Shown: positions 1-11,053, counted from the first letter of the stretch. The stretch: 64,000 nucleotides of DNA from Hydrangea macrophylla (GCA_033977485.1 CM066988.1:50839649-50903648), one strand, 5' to 3'. Program-made: numbers and translations. Notes: generated from the letters alone by a model not told the origin.

Positions 1-533
1 TTGATCAAAAAATCAATCTGATTTATTTCGTACCTTTCGCTCAATGAGAAAATGGGGCAAATTCTACAGGATCAAACCTATGGGACTTAAGGAATGATAG
101 AAGAGAATAAAAAAAAGCGAGGGAAAAATATGAAATAAAAATAAATAAAATAAGTAAATCAAAATGAAGTTTCGTTTATATTTTTTATATTGATTTTGTA
201 TTGAATTAGAGGTAGACATCAATACAAAAAATGAAAATAAAAACTGAAAACCAAAAACCACAACATTACCATGCGAGCCCTTAGTTTTCAAAATTTGATA
301 ATAGTGAGACCACTTAAGAGCTTGGAGTTTTCGGCACAAAAAAAGGTGTTATTATGATGACACCACTTTTTCGAGTTATCCAATCATTTTTCAAAATTTA
401 TGTCCAAATTTAGTTTTTAAAATATGATATAGTGATACCACTTACAAAAAAAAAAAAGTTAAAAAAATAAAGAAATTAAAAAATTAAAAAATTAGAAAGT
501 TCTACTAGTCCACCATATTTATTAGAAACTGTA
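1..533. other. AT-rich noncoding flank
   Basis: No coding region can be supported here. The sequence is AT-rich with A/T homopolymer runs. A 91-codon minus-strand open frame at 64-339 is low-complexity and hydrophobic and resembles no family I know. Confidence 0.5.
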
Positions 534-768
534 TACTCCCTCTATTTCATTTTGAGATGTCTTAAAATAGTGTTCATTTTCCTTAAATTGATGTACAATT
601 TTTACTTACTTTCCAAAATTATTCCTCCTTAAAATCTACACTAAGATAAAACTAAAAAAGTTGTTGTAATGATTAGGGGCAATTGTGGAAAGTAGGTGTA
701 GATTCTTTTTATTCCCTTAATAAGTTGAGTTCCCAAAGATGGACTCACAAAATGGGACGGAGGGAGTA
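534..768. mobile_element. Stowaway-type MITE (Tc1/mariner-like)
   Basis: About 235 bp bounded by TA dinucleotides. The left end reads CTCCCTCTATTTCATTTTG. The reverse complement of the right end reads CTCCCTCCGTCCCATTTTG, so the terminal inverted repeats match over roughly 20-27 bp with a few mismatches. CTCCCTCCGTCCC ends with a TA target duplication are typical of plant Stowaway MITEs. There is no coding capacity, so it would have been moved by a mariner-like transposase acting in trans. A second member lies at 61186-61460. Confidence 0.85.
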
Positions 769-843
769 CTATATAATATGAACTTGAAAACTATAGCCTT
801 ATTTATCTTCTTCTTAGCCGACTAAAGATAATATCATTAAACA

Positions 844-1018
844 TTTTTTTTTTTTGGTATTCAGGGGTATCCTGGTTATGAGCTTGCGCACACCTCAACT
901 AATCCTCCGAAGTCCTAGAGTCGCCTGGTGAATTCTCCAGTAACCACGCTCCCCATGACTCGATCGAACACTAAACTTCTTGGATAGTACACCCAAGAAG
1001 CTTACCAGTAGACCACAA
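844..1018 (-). mobile_element. tRNA-derived SINE
   Basis: On the minus strand there is a Pol III-type head with an A box (TGGTCTACTGG, fitting TRGYNNANNNG) and a near B box (GTTCGATCGAG, one mismatch). A body follows containing GATTAGTTGAGGTGTGCGCA, which resembles the 3' part of Au-type plant SINEs as I remember it. An oligo-A tail follows (T-run on + at 844-855). I could not find a convincing target-site duplication, so the 5' boundary near 1018 is approximate. Confidence 0.65.
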
Positions 1019-1712
1019 AAGATGTGATTAATACCCTTAAACTTGAATGAGACCATGCAAAAATTCGGGCAAGATTTATGACAACACTTTATTATCAATA
1101 TAAACTTGGAAGGATTCTCCGACCCCACCCAATTTATTTTGAAACTTAACATTAATTTTGAGATTAATGTCACATCATTTGGCATTACTGCTAAGCCATA
1201 AGCATCACCAAACGGCACACTGAGTGCCACCCCACCCACACGGCGCAAAATAGCGCCGTCCACGTAAAGCACACGACACAATGTGTATTGCCCCATTGCC
1301 CACGGCTCATTGAGTGTCGTCACATTATTGACCCACTGCAAACGCCCTCACCCCCTGTACAACAACTTACCTTAAGTTTGGGTTAAGTTCTACTTCTGCA
1401 CTGTGGATGCTATAAACACACAAGTAAACAACTCGCCGGACCAATAAATCAGTAACATTTTAAAATAGAGTACGTAATACTATACTTCCCAAATTTTGTA
1501 TCCCAAATAGTTCCCGAACACATGTGACAGTGAGCTCACTTGATTTTAGTTGGAGAGAGTGTTGAAATGGTCCTCAATAAATGATCGTCACACTATTACA
1601 TGTATTTAGAAACCATTTAGGTTACCAAATTTTGAAAGCGTAGCATTACTCTTTAAAATAATACTAATAAGATAAAAAGTACCTAAATAAAAAGGTACCT
1701 AAAAAAATGTGT
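1019..1712. other. noncoding, no recognised element
   Basis: I see no gene here. A minus-strand open frame at 895-1341 overlaps the SINE and matches no known family. A small palindrome GGCGCAAAATAGCGCC lies near 1233-1248. Confidence 0.4.
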
Positions 1713-1713
1713 C

Positions 1714-2213
1714 AAAAGGTGTGTTTAGTGGTATCATTTGGAATGAAAATTTCGATTCAGACCGATTCCGATCTGAAAATTTCTGATTTTGACACCAAAA
1801 ATTAAATTTTGAATTTCAAATTCCGAAAAAAATCAGAACGGAATCGGAATTGTTTTGAGAATTCCGAAAATATGCTTTCTGAAAATTTTCGGTAAATATT
1901 TTCAAAAAAATCGAATATTTTCTAAAAATTTGGAAGAATGTGGACTTGTTTGTCCCACATTGAATAAGGAGTGAAAGGAGAGAGTAGGAGACTCTCTATA
2001 AAAGCATGACTACCCATTCAACAGTATTTGTATTCCGAAAATTCCAAAAATTATGAAAATTTCTAATTCAAATTTCGAAAAAATTTCGAATAATTATGAA
2101 AATTCTGATTCCGATAATTCCAAAATTCCGAAATCGGAAAGGAAAATGAAATTCCGAAAAAATCGGAAAGGAAAAGGGTATTCCGATCCGTTCTGGCCGA
2201 AACACACCCCTAG
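1714..2213. repeat. TTCCGAAAA-rich degenerate repeat, possible TIR element
   Basis: The block is dominated by degenerate copies of AATTCCGAAAAT. Its ends are similar in inverted orientation: GGTGTGTTTAGTGG on the left, and GGGGTGTGTTTCGGCC as the reverse complement of the right end. The direct repeat GGTGTGTTT also occurs at both edges (about 1716 and 2213). This suggests a non-autonomous TIR element, but superfamily and exact ends are unresolved. Confidence 0.35.
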
Positions 2214-2780
2214 GTGTGTTTGATAACCCATTTCAGTGCTGAAAATTTAGTTTTCTTTATTGCTTTTGATAATGTACGACATAACTCACATAACTGAAAA
2301 AAAAGAACCAAAAAACTATTGAAGACTTAAAATAAAAAAAATTCGACTAAAAAAATCAGTGAATTTTGTCTATTTTAATAGTACATGAAACAATACAATC
2401 AGTATTGTAAAATGTAAATTAAGTTGCTTAAAATTCTAACACTTTTTCTTGTTTGATCACACGGACCCAAAGTGTTGTTCATAAGTTAAAGCTGAGCCGA
2501 AAGAGTCAAGTCAATACGCTAACTGTATACTACACATTACACAAGCCTACATGAAACCCGTGAGCCGTAAGAAAAGGAGATAGACAGATGTTTAGGCAGC
2601 TTAATTAACTTAAGAGAGAGAAACAAACAAACAAACAAACCAACCTTGAAAGAGAGAGAGAGAGAAGCCGGGGCCGCACTCAACGTCTTTACACAGTGAT
2701 GCCATATGACGACACAATCAATCAAAAGTGTACTCACTACGATTCCACAGATTTCCTCTTCTATTCATTCACTTTTCCCC
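2214..2780 (+). promoter_or_regulatory. upstream region of the S40-like gene
   Basis: Noncoding sequence directly upstream of the TATA box at 2781. It holds a (CAAA)n tract at about 2621-2642 and a (GA)n tract at about 2648-2667. I cannot assign specific transcription-factor sites. Inferred to contain the proximal promoter purely from position. Confidence 0.4.
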
Positions 2781-2788
2781 TATAAATT
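2781..2788 (+). promoter_or_regulatory. TATA box of the S40-like gene
   Basis: TATAAATT sits in a pyrimidine-rich context (CCCCTATAAATTCC), 130 bp before the start codon. With usual plant spacing the transcript would start near 2810, leaving a leader of about 105 nt that includes the dinucleotide tracts at 2820-2880. Confidence 0.6.
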
Positions 2789-2816
2789 CCTTTCCCTTTC
2801 CCTCCCTTTTTCCCAA

Positions 2817-2819
<3 letters not shown>

Positions 2820-2880
<61 letters not shown>
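2820..2880 (+). repeat. (CT)n-(AT)n compound microsatellite in the 5' leader
   Basis: About 19 CT repeats (2820-2858) run directly into about 11 AT repeats (2859-2880). The tract lies between the TATA box and the start codon, so it should be transcribed. CT tracts in plant leaders are common near transcription start sites. A tract this long is likely to vary in length between individuals. Confidence 0.9.
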
Positions 2881-2917
2881 CTGATCATCGATCAATACCC
2901 ATTTCTCCAAATCCTTC

Positions 2918-3292
2918 ATGGGAGAAGAATTCCAAGAATCCGAGGTGATTTTCCCGGAAAATGCTGAAACAAACGACGATGACTCCAATTTCTTTACTTC
3001 CCAATTGAATTCATTTCAGAACAAGAAGAAGAAGAAGGAGGAGGTGAACTCAATTCCCCTGAAAATCCCGCAAAAAATCTCTGGGAATTCATGGTTTCAG
3101 TGCTTTGAATCTGATTTCTTCGAAGAAGCAAAAGAAGAGGAATTGGTACCGCCGCACGTGATCGTCGGCCGGAGAATCACCGGAAAGATGGCTTTCTCGG
3201 TTTGCAGCGGAAACGGAAGGACTTTGAAGGGTAGGGATTTGAGCCAAGTCAGGAATTCAATTCTCAGGTTGACTGGTTTCCTTGAAACGTGA
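2918..3292 (+). CDS. S40-like senescence regulator family protein (DUF584)
   Basis: An intact single-exon gene of 124 aa. The family is plant-specific; the Arabidopsis and barley S40 members are small nuclear proteins linked to leaf senescence, with unknown biochemical role. Residues 1-75 are variable, acidic and serine-rich, with a Lys run at 36-40 that could aid nuclear entry. The diagnostic block is at 77-123: VPPH at 77-80, then RR (85-86), GKMAFSVC (89-96), NGRTLKGRDL (99-108) and a final LRLTGFLE (116-123). Length is normal for the family. The start is firm because an in-frame TGA lies 12 codons upstream at 2882. It stands alone, with transposons on both sides. I infer it is the only functional host gene in the window; expression cannot be judged from sequence. 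Confidence 0.88.
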   Translation: MGEEFQESEVIFPENAETNDDDSNFFTSQLNSFQNKKKKKEEVNSIPLKIPQKISGNSWFQCFESDFFEEAKEEELVPPHVIVGRRITGKMAFSVCSGNGRTLKGRDLSQVRNSILRLTGFLET

Positions 3293-3469
3293 CACTCATT
3301 TCCAATTCTTATTTACCAATTCAAAGTTACCCAAAACCCAAATCAAATGGGTAGGAAAGGATAATGTTTTTTTTTTTTTTCCCCTATTGTTTATAGTTGA
3401 TTAGATTTCTGATTTATTGTAACAGAAAACCAAAAAAAATTGGTATTTCCAACCAATAAGATTGTAGTA

Positions 3470-3475
3470 AATAAA
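3470..3475 (+). terminator. candidate polyadenylation signal
   Basis: AATAAA about 180 bp after the S40-like stop codon, followed by a T-rich stretch. It is the nearest canonical signal. Plant signals are loose, so the actual cleavage site is uncertain. Confidence 0.4.
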
Positions 3476-3614
3476 ATTTTCTTTTGTTTCAAATTTGTAG
3501 TTTTGAATGTTGTGGTTTAGCTTATATGTATAGTTGGTCATCATATCCTATTACACATTGTATTAATAGCAAAGGAAAGAAAAGGAAAATTAAGTGAACG
3601 ATAATGTGTCTTTC

Positions 3615-3811
3615 CAGGGCCGGCCCTGAGATTTTGAGGGCCCTATTCGAACTTCTGAATGGGAGCCTTCTGTGTATTAGCATAAATGTTACAAATATTA
3701 CTTATTAATTACTTAAATAATAAATTTGGGTTAGTATTTTTTAAAGTGGGCCCTACCTAAAGAGGGGCCCTACGCGGCCGCGTGTGCCGCTTCCCCTCAG
3801 GGCCGGCCCTG
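3615..3811. mobile_element. hAT-type MITE with AGGGCCGGCCCT ends
   Basis: 197 bp with perfect terminal inverted repeats: CAGGGCCGGCCCTGAG at the left and CTCAGGGCCGGCCCTG at the right. It is flanked by an exact 8-bp duplication TGTCTTTC (3607-3614 and 3812-3819). An 8-bp duplication and CAGGG ends are hallmarks of hAT elements. The termini are themselves nearly palindromic. There is no open frame, so it is non-autonomous. Confidence 0.88.
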
Positions 3812-4008
3812 TGTCTTTCCATTGTCGATGATTTGTTAGATTTCTTATTTATTGTAACAGAAAACCAAATTGTTTATGGTTGTTTATATAGTGTACGTCA
3901 ATTGTTTTGAGATTGTAGTGTTTTTTTTTTCTTTTGTTTAAATTTGTAGTTACAATATTGTGGTTTAGCTTTATATATGCCTATATGGTTAGCATATCCT
4001 ATTATTTA

Positions 4009-4375
4009 GAGCTTGTTTGGGTTAGCCGTAATATTAAGTGATTGTTTCTTAAATGATGAAATGTTAAGTTGTTTGATGTTTGGGTTAGTTATAATAATAA
4101 GTGATTTTTCTAAACAAGAGTGTTTGGCAAACAAGCTAAAAAAGTAATTATTTCAATAAAATGATCAAAATTGACATGTAAATATTTTTCAACTTTATTA
4201 AAATTTCAGGACATGGACATCATTTTTTTCCTTTAATAAATTAAAAGTGAAACAAGTAATTGTTTGAAAAAATTATCTATTTTTTTCGACTTAAAAAGAA
4301 TATCTCTTTTTTTTTTCCTCGCAAAATACGCAAGTCATTACTTAATTTTTGAGTTTCAACCTACCCAAACGGGTC
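4009..4375. mobile_element. PIF/Harbinger-type (Tourist-like) MITE
   Basis: About 367 bp. The left end GAGCTTGTTTGGGT pairs with the right end (reverse complement GACCCGTTTGGGT) with one gap. It is flanked by TTA on both sides (4006-4008, 4376-4378). A 3-bp TTA duplication and a GTTTGGGT-type terminus fit PIF/Harbinger MITEs. No coding sequence. Confidence 0.7.
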
Positions 4376-4822
4376 TTATTGTATTACTAGGAAAGGAAAG
4401 GTCAAGAAAGTGAAGGAAAATGTTTTTGCCCAATGTTTATAGTTAGTTTTTTTTAATTTATTGTAACAGAAAATCTAAGAATTGGAAATTTTGAACCAAA
4501 TTGTTTATGGTTTTGTATACAATTAATTGTTTGTGGTTGATGTATTTATTTTGGCTACCACTATTGTTTTGGTAATAGTCGCAGTCTTTATTTTTTCTTT
4601 TGTTTCTAAATTTGTAGTTTTAATATTGTGATTTGGTTATCATATCCTCTTAGACATTATTACCTGAATGTATTATTCTCATGGGGAACAATAAAAATGT
4701 AAAGTAATTTAAGTTGGGAATACAAATGTAGTAGTTATACATTGACTCTAAATTAATTACAGTATTCTCATTTTAATAAAGCATTAATGAAAATAATGGC
4801 TACATCACTGCCTCACTACATA

Positions 4823-5099
4823 GAGGCTGTTTGTCATTGCTTATTTATTCATTTTAAGCAGTTTTGGTGGCCCAAACTACTTATTGACCTGTTTGTTTCA
4901 GCAAAAATTTAAGCAGATTTGGTCTAAAAAGCAGTTTGACAATAAGCAGGTGGGGAGGTGCTTTTTAAGATTATCTCTATATTTGACCAATTCACATGAT
5001 ATTAACCAAACACCCAAACCATAATAAGCAGTTCTACTTTAAGCAGTTCTATTAACCACGATCAAGATCGCATAAGCATAAGCACAGACAAACAGGCTC
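4823..5099. mobile_element. TIR MITE, probably Harbinger-like
   Basis: 277 bp. The left end GAGGCTGTTTGTCATTGCTT matches the reverse complement of the right end, GAGCCTGTTTGTCTGTGCTT. The flanks share ATA (4820-4822 and 5100-5102), a 3-bp candidate duplication. The interior repeats AAGCAGTT in both orientations. Superfamily assignment is tentative because ATA is not the canonical TWA target. Confidence 0.65.
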
Positions 5100-5102
5100 A
5101 TA

Positions 5103-6204
5103 CAATCAAGGATTATAATTTATTGGCGTATTTATCAATGCTTCTGTTTCTATTGTGCGGTTCAGTTGCAGGATACTACTTTTAATAAAAAGGTGTTCAA
5201 AGTTTTTTTTTTTTTTTTTTTTATAACTTTTTTGCTTGAAGTTGTTTAAGCTGGCTTTTGATCCATCACAAAAACTTGGAGTAATTAACTGCTATTTTAG
5301 GGCAATTGAATTACAGAAATTAATTTGTCAAATAATTTTTAATTTAACTTTGAAAGGAAACTCAAAAAACTGTTGCCCATATAATCCAGGTTGATCTCTG
5401 GGGCAATTATTAGAGCCGAGCTGGGTGTGCAATGCGCCAGTGTTTCCACACTGTTGCTGAAGATTTTGTTTGTTTGGACTTGAATAAAAGCCCAACATCA
5501 ACAGCTGTTTAGATAGAGAGAGACAGAGAAATAGGAGAGAGAGTTTTGGCAGCTAGGGCATTGAAGGCCATTGGTCAGAAACTCAGGAACTAATAGGGAT
5601 AGATGGATACAGGAGTTGGAAGTTGAAATTCAGCAGATAGACCCCACTTGTCTAACTAAATTAGGATATTATTAATTTATTATTGTCCTTTTTTTTTGGG
5701 TAGAAATTACTATTGTCCTTTTTTGAGGTAGTTGTGTAATTTTTAGGATAAATTTCAGAAACACCCTTATACTATGATCTATTTTTACTAATACTCCCTG
5801 AACTATTTTACCCGACAAAGTAACCCCCTCGGGTGTGGGTACTTGACACTAACAACCCAACTAACATATTTTGTGCATGTGACACAAATTAGATAAAATT
5901 AGGACATATTCTCTTTAACATATTACTCTCTCTCTCTTTCTAAATAGCCCCCCCCGGCCCAACCGCCCTTGCACCACTAAATCCCCACCACGACCACCAT
6001 CGATAGAGGAGAGGAGAGAAGACCAGTTGCCACCGCCGGACCAACCAATCACCAACATCGGACCACCCAATCGCCACCACGACCACCATTAGGCATCACT
6101 GATGTCAAGAATAGATCGGATATTGATTTCCAAATAAGGATTTGCAGAAATGGAAAAGGTTAAAGAAGATGAAGTTCAATCACCTTTCTCTTTTCTGTAA
6201 CACA
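5103..6204. other. noncoding interval
   Basis: No gene is supported. It contains a T-run near 5204-5222, a GA-rich stretch near 5515-5545, a segment beginning near 5749 (ATAAATTTCAGAAACACCC) of a type often repetitive in plant genomes, and a C/G-rich patch near 5948-6000. I could not define element boundaries. Confidence 0.45.
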
Positions 6205-6357
6205 CCAATTGAATTCAACCCCAACAATTATGATCAACTTAGGCAATAAGTAACATATATATATATATATGTTACTTTGCCAAAGTTGATCATATATATA
6301 TATATATGTTACTTATTGCCAAAGTTGATCATAATTGTTGGGGTTGAATTCAATTGG
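6205..6357. repeat. large inverted repeat with AT microsatellite core
   Basis: The left arm (from 6205, CCAATTGAATTCAACCCC) is matched in reverse complement by the right arm ending at 6357. Arm identity runs about 55 bp, through GATCAACTT and GGCAATAAGTAACATATAT. Between the arms lie (AT)n runs and a direct duplication of GTTACTT..GCCAAAGTTGATCATA. It would fold into a long hairpin. It could be a fold-back element or an inverted duplication formed at the AT repeats. Confidence 0.8.
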
Positions 6358-6490
6358 TCCAGAGAAGGCGCCCTCTCTTTGTTAAAGAGAGGGCCTCTGT
6401 TTTGACCATTGGATCGTGTTTAAAAATTGGATCTGATGGCCAAAACAGAAGTCCTCTTTTTAATAAATAGAGGGAGCCCTCTCTAGAGCC
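6356..6490. mobile_element. fold-back MITE with long terminal inverted repeats
   Basis: The left half contains GCCCTCTCTTTGTTAAAGAG and GCCTCTGTTTTGACCAT. The right half carries imperfect reverse complements (ATGGCCAAAACAGAAGTCC and AGAGGGAGCCCTCTCTAGAG). The inverted repeats cover about 60 bp each and leave only a short spacer. No target duplication is clear because the left end abuts the previous palindrome. Confidence 0.6.
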
Positions 6491-6496
6491 CGACTG

Positions 6497-6640
6497 TATA
6501 TATATATATATGTATTTCAGTTTGGGTTTGTCTGCATAAATATATATATATATATATGTATATGTATTTCAGGTTGGATCTGTTTACATATATATATATA
6601 TGTATGTATGTATGTACTTCAATTTGGTTAAAACGAAGAA
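6497..6640. repeat. AT-microsatellite cluster with repeated GTATTTCA boxes
   Basis: Three successive units of (AT)n followed by TGTATTTCA(G)TTTGG or close variants, near 6499, 6538 and 6590. A reverse-oriented copy (AATTGAAATACATACATA) occurs near 6758-6778. Probably slippage-derived; no gene. Confidence 0.6.
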
Positions 6641-6786
6641 TTAAACCCAATTGACAATGAAATTTAATTGCTATTTAGTCTATCTACATCAAATTCAATC
6701 AAAATCAATAATCAAATAGACTAGAAATATGATCTACACTTTATAATACAGGCTATACAAATTGAAATACATACATATATATATAT

Positions 6787-8734
6787 TATCATAGCCCGGT
6801 CCCATAATAGTTGAACCGAAGCTCGTGGCATGCCACTGAAGCTCGCCCAAATCAATTAAAGTAAATAGCAGCGAAATAAACAATAGTAGAAATCCACAAT
6901 TTCATACTATAAAAGTTTTTCCCAATTGAAAACACTTAAAGAAACACTCCTTTTGAAAACAGAGATCCAGTCGACTGATCAGAGGTCCGGTCGACTGGAA
7001 ATGCAAGATACAGAGACCTCAAAATCTCAGCAGCTATTCCAGTTGACTACTCCCAAAGTCTAGTCGACTGGGGTAAAAAATTATCAGTTGATTGTACTGT
7101 TCGGTCGACTGAAGTCCAGTCCAAGTGAAAATATCTAACTCTGAAACATAACCCAGTTGACTGTGGTAGGGGACCTAGTCGACTGTTTATCATAAAATGA
7201 TGCAGTGTATTGTCAACAAAAGGACCCAGTCAACTGTTTCCATAAACCAATCGACTGTTTCATAGCAGCAGCACAATCTGTAGAATTTTCCAAGTTAAAA
7301 GTTTTCTAAATTTATCCAGGGACCAAACACATACTCCAAACTCACTCCAAAGTGATCCTAACTGGATTATAACATTACTAAAACACAATTACAAAATATT
7401 ACTAACTATTACAACATCAAGAATTTGTTCTAAGATACCAAGTTAAACATGGTTTAAAAGTCATGAGATTCTTATTACAACATTTCTATTACAAAACTAC
7501 AAGGTGAACATACTCCTTCACCTTCTAATTGAATTCCCAACACCCTGTGATCACTTTCCCGATTCCACGCCGGCATTAACACTTGAAATGGTTATTTGAA
7601 TAACCACATATATTTTGATTCATTTAAGCTAACGCTTAGTGAATATAACAACAATGTACATGAATGATAAATATGCTCGCATTCACATTCGCTACATTTC
7701 ATACTAGTCTCCGGAGTCTAACGTGTACCTTCTACACTCCTAGTCCGCGACTCCTCGCTAATAAGTCCACACGACTAGGTAAGACCCATGTTTCTTTTCT
7801 TCAAACGTGCGACCTTATGCCTATAATGGCTCAACAAAATGGCCTGGTACCACGAGCTCCTTTGACCCAAATAGCAACTAAACATGCTCAAATACATTTC
7901 ACCGTGCTTTCGACATAACAAAATATTTCACCGTGCAATTGGGCCTACTCATCAATAGAGTTGCCTAATATGAACTACACAATATATATCTATGAACTAA
8001 CACATGCTTTTCATACAAAACATGAATACATGTCAAGAAATCATTCCAAAACACATAGTTGAATCACTTACCTCCGATTAACACTTCTAAAATTCGTTCT
8101 AAAGAAAACCCGAGCACAAAGATCATGCAGAAGTCCGTCTAGTACAATTCCTATCGATCAAAAGTCCGATTAACAACTTTTTATGAAAATTCTAAAAAAT
8201 GAGTTTTCGAAAAACTTATCCAAACAAGTCCTTGTGGATGTCAAAACGACGGCCTTACCTTAAGGAGTTCAAATATGAAATTTAGGAGAAAACAAATGGG
8301 TAGAAGTCCGTCGATTGTTGACGTGAAGATCGAAAAATCAAAATTTCTCTTTTCCCTCTTTTTGATTTAGGTTTAGAAAACTTATGAAAATGAAAATATC
8401 TGACCTCTTTCTATATACAACTCTTGAAATTGTGTTTACCTCCCCGCGAGTTCTCAAAACTCCTAATTATTCTCTGAAACTTCTTACACGCCTAATTCAT
8501 TGCTTCACAAGTGAAAAATAAAAATTATAAAAGTTTTTATCTAAGTCCCGTTTGGTTTCTAAAACGCAATTTCACATGATTTTATTAAATTACTAATTAG
8601 CCTACCAATTATGTAGCGTGTTCATTCGTCTTCACCAAGATTCTAAAATTAACAACATAAATATATTCTAAACCAGATAGTGAAATACACAGGAAAACAT
8701 CTATTTTCAGATAAATATTTAGGGTGTTCCACAA
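6787..8734 (-). repeat. Ty3/gypsy-type LTR, left part, split by Athila
   Basis: About 1.95 kb collinear with the solo LTR at 58073-60141. Shared landmarks are the opening (GTGGCATGCCACTGAAGCTC here, GTGGCACGCCACCGAGGCTG there), an array of CAGTCGACTG motifs, a shared central block around 7720-8080, and the closing TTCCACA. The sequence stops at 8734 where the Athila element enters and resumes at 25038. The ends of the intact copy read TGTAACACCC-like on the minus strand, so this orientation is preferred. Family level (chromovirus such as Tekay) is a guess from end sequences. Confidence 0.75.
6967..7260. repeat. array of CAGTCGACTG palindromes
   Basis: About ten degenerate copies of the self-complementary decamer CAGTCGACTG, at irregular spacing, usually flanked by CC or GG. 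The equivalent array occurs at 58204-58470 in the second LTR copy although the sequence between motifs has diverged. Function is not known to me. Confidence 0.85.
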
Positions 8735-10134
8735 TGATCTCGTCAGAATCAAGATATAAAAGTATGCTTATTTATGCTTTACCTTCAAAAGATTTGTAGT
8801 GTGGAAAGTAAAGGTCGAACCCACAGAGATTGTTAACTTTAAATCCTTTAATTACTAAAATCTAATCTATCTAGCTATAAGAAAATCGAAAGTTGAATTG
8901 ATTTAGGTTTTAATTATCACTACTACTTTAAACTATGAATTAAACTATGAATTTATGTAAATAAGATCTAAAATTAAATCTAAGTAAACTTAAATGCAAA
9001 CTTGGAAATTGATGTAAATATATGGAGATGGGATCTAGGATTACAAATCCACCACTAACTATGCATTGAGGGTCTATACTTCTTATTCTAAGTTCTATGT
9101 TTTGGATAGTTATGATCTATTGTAGCTACAAGCCCAATAGTATCGTCAAGAAGATATCGTTAGTTTAATCTAAACATAATCCATCTACAGTTCACATGAA
9201 TCATCTACCTACAACTAGGGCGTAGCATAACTCATCTTTCCTAAGCATGGGTTATAAAAGAAGTAAACATCACAATCACATAAGCACCATTGTATGTAAA
9301 ATACTCCTATCAATCACAGATATCAAGGACTATTGAGTTCAATAAGTATAAGGAAAAATCTAAGACAAGAATAGATCCAAAGTACTCTTGATTATTAACA
9401 TTAAAAACTGATTATATAAAATCCACCAACATACAATCACTATCCATAAACATAAAATCTTAGAATAAAGAAGCGTAGAATCCCCTTTTACATAGCTAGG
9501 GTTTCATTGAAACCCTAGATGAGGAGTTTAGTTGCTCATGGTAGGTGAAAGCATGAAGATGGAGTTGATGTAAGCCATTAGAAACCTTCCTCTTGCCTTC
9601 AAAAAGTGCTGAATGAATGTATTGGTGAATTGCTCTCAAGGTGTGTAACCCTTCAAAATCATAAAAACTAGATATATATAGTTTACAAAGGTTTTTAGAA
9701 GCCTCTTTCAATTCGTATTGCACTGAAACGGCAGTTTTTCCAATCTGGACGTCTTCCAGTCATTTCGTCTGTACAGGACTCCTTAGAATACTGAAATACG
9801 CAACTTTGGTTTTTACACATATTGCGCGAGCGGGTCGCGCGAGCGCGACATTGGGTACCTCGCGCGCGCAGATCGCGCGAGCGAGTTATTGGGGTTTCGC
9901 ACGAGCGGATCGCGCGCGCGATTCTCAGATTTTCGCGCCCGCGGACCGCGCGCGCGATGTGTCTTTTTCTGCTTCTTTCTTCCTGCTTTTTCACCTTGTT
10001 TATCCTGCTATACTTGTTTTCTTCTAAAACCTGATAGAAAATAGAAAATAAAGTAAAATTACATAAAAACAGGATAAAAACGACTAACAAATGTGAGTTA
10101 AGGCGTATAATTGGGATTTGTTCTCTCCCGATCA
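8735..10134 (-). repeat. Athila 3' LTR
   Basis: 1400 bp starting TGATCTCG and ending CGATCA on the + strand, matching 23638-25037 base for base apart from scattered differences and small indels. The CpG-rich repeat array is at 9824-9957. On the minus strand a TATA-like stretch (TATATATA, near 9671-9679) follows it downstream. Confidence 0.95.
9824..9957 (-). repeat. CpG-dense repeat array in the LTR (about 37-bp period)
   Basis: Four units of the type GAGCGGRTCGCGCGAGCG start at about 9829, 9866, 9903 and 9938, a spacing of 35-37 bp. GCGCGC and TCGCGCGA palindromes are abundant. The copy in the other LTR is at 24724-24860. On the minus strand the array lies upstream of the LTR TATA box, the position of a U3 enhancer. 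Confidence 0.85.
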
Positions 10135-10146
10135 CACCCCCAAACC
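10135..10146 (-). promoter_or_regulatory. Athila polypurine tract
   Basis: On the minus strand GGTTTGGGGGTG directly precedes the 3' LTR (which starts TGATCGGG). A G-rich tract abutting the 3' LTR is the expected primer site for plus-strand DNA synthesis. Confidence 0.7.
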
Positions 10147-11014
10147 TACATTTTGCTAGTCCTCGAGCAAAAAGGAAATAAAACTACAAATAATAAAATT
10201 CCTACTCCATTTTCGTATGGATAACGATTGCACTTAGCCTGTGCAACAAGCCTTTTAAACCTCTAGGTGTCCCTAGTCGGACGAGTGAAGTCTCGTGAGG
10301 GTTCTCGTCAGCAAGTCACCCACAACCATATTTATTAACTTGTAAAGATCTTATTCAAAATTTAAATATTTCAATGTCACATTCCTTTTTAGATAAATTC
10401 AACCTCAAATGAAACTTTTTTTTTAAATTTTCAAGAGTAAAACAATCATATGCCTCTTATACTATAAAAAAAAAAATAATCCGAAAACATCTATCACCAG
10501 AATCAATAGAATATATTGAAGACTCGCATGTGTGTGAAATAGTAGTCAAGTGGATACACAACAACTATGAACGTGAAACATAAATCAGATGGCTATTTAG
10601 TGATGCTTCGACTACAAATCTCACGTTGTTAATTACACTCTAAATTGAAATCATTCTGAAACAGGTGTAAACACTCATTTAGATATATGCGAGAAAGAAT
10701 TAATGTGCAAAACAAATATATTCGCATATGACTCTCAACAACGTACGACACGACAGAAATAAAATAGTCTCATGAATAGATATCGATCGTCAAGTAAATA
10801 TCATTACTACCATGCTTTTACTTCCTTTTCCTTATCGGTAACATTTTCAAATCATGTTTCCATAGAATCGACTAGGACTTTATACGGGTTGTAATGTTGG
10901 TCAAGGGTTAAGGCTTAGAAAAGAAAGGTAAAAGGGATTCAAAATGTCCGTAAGTATCTAGGAATAGCCTTAACGTGTAACACAAGGGCTTTACTATCAC
11001 GACTATTTATATTA

Positions 11015-11053
<39 letters not shown>

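Noticed and set aside
895..1341. 148-codon minus-strand open frame
   Set aside because: It overlaps the SINE, has no recognisable domain, and its composition follows the noncoding DNA around it.
9496..9723. 75-codon frame in the Athila LTR, with a near-identical frame at 24398-24646
   Set aside because: Present twice only because LTRs are duplicated; no start context or domain, and it runs through the promoter region.
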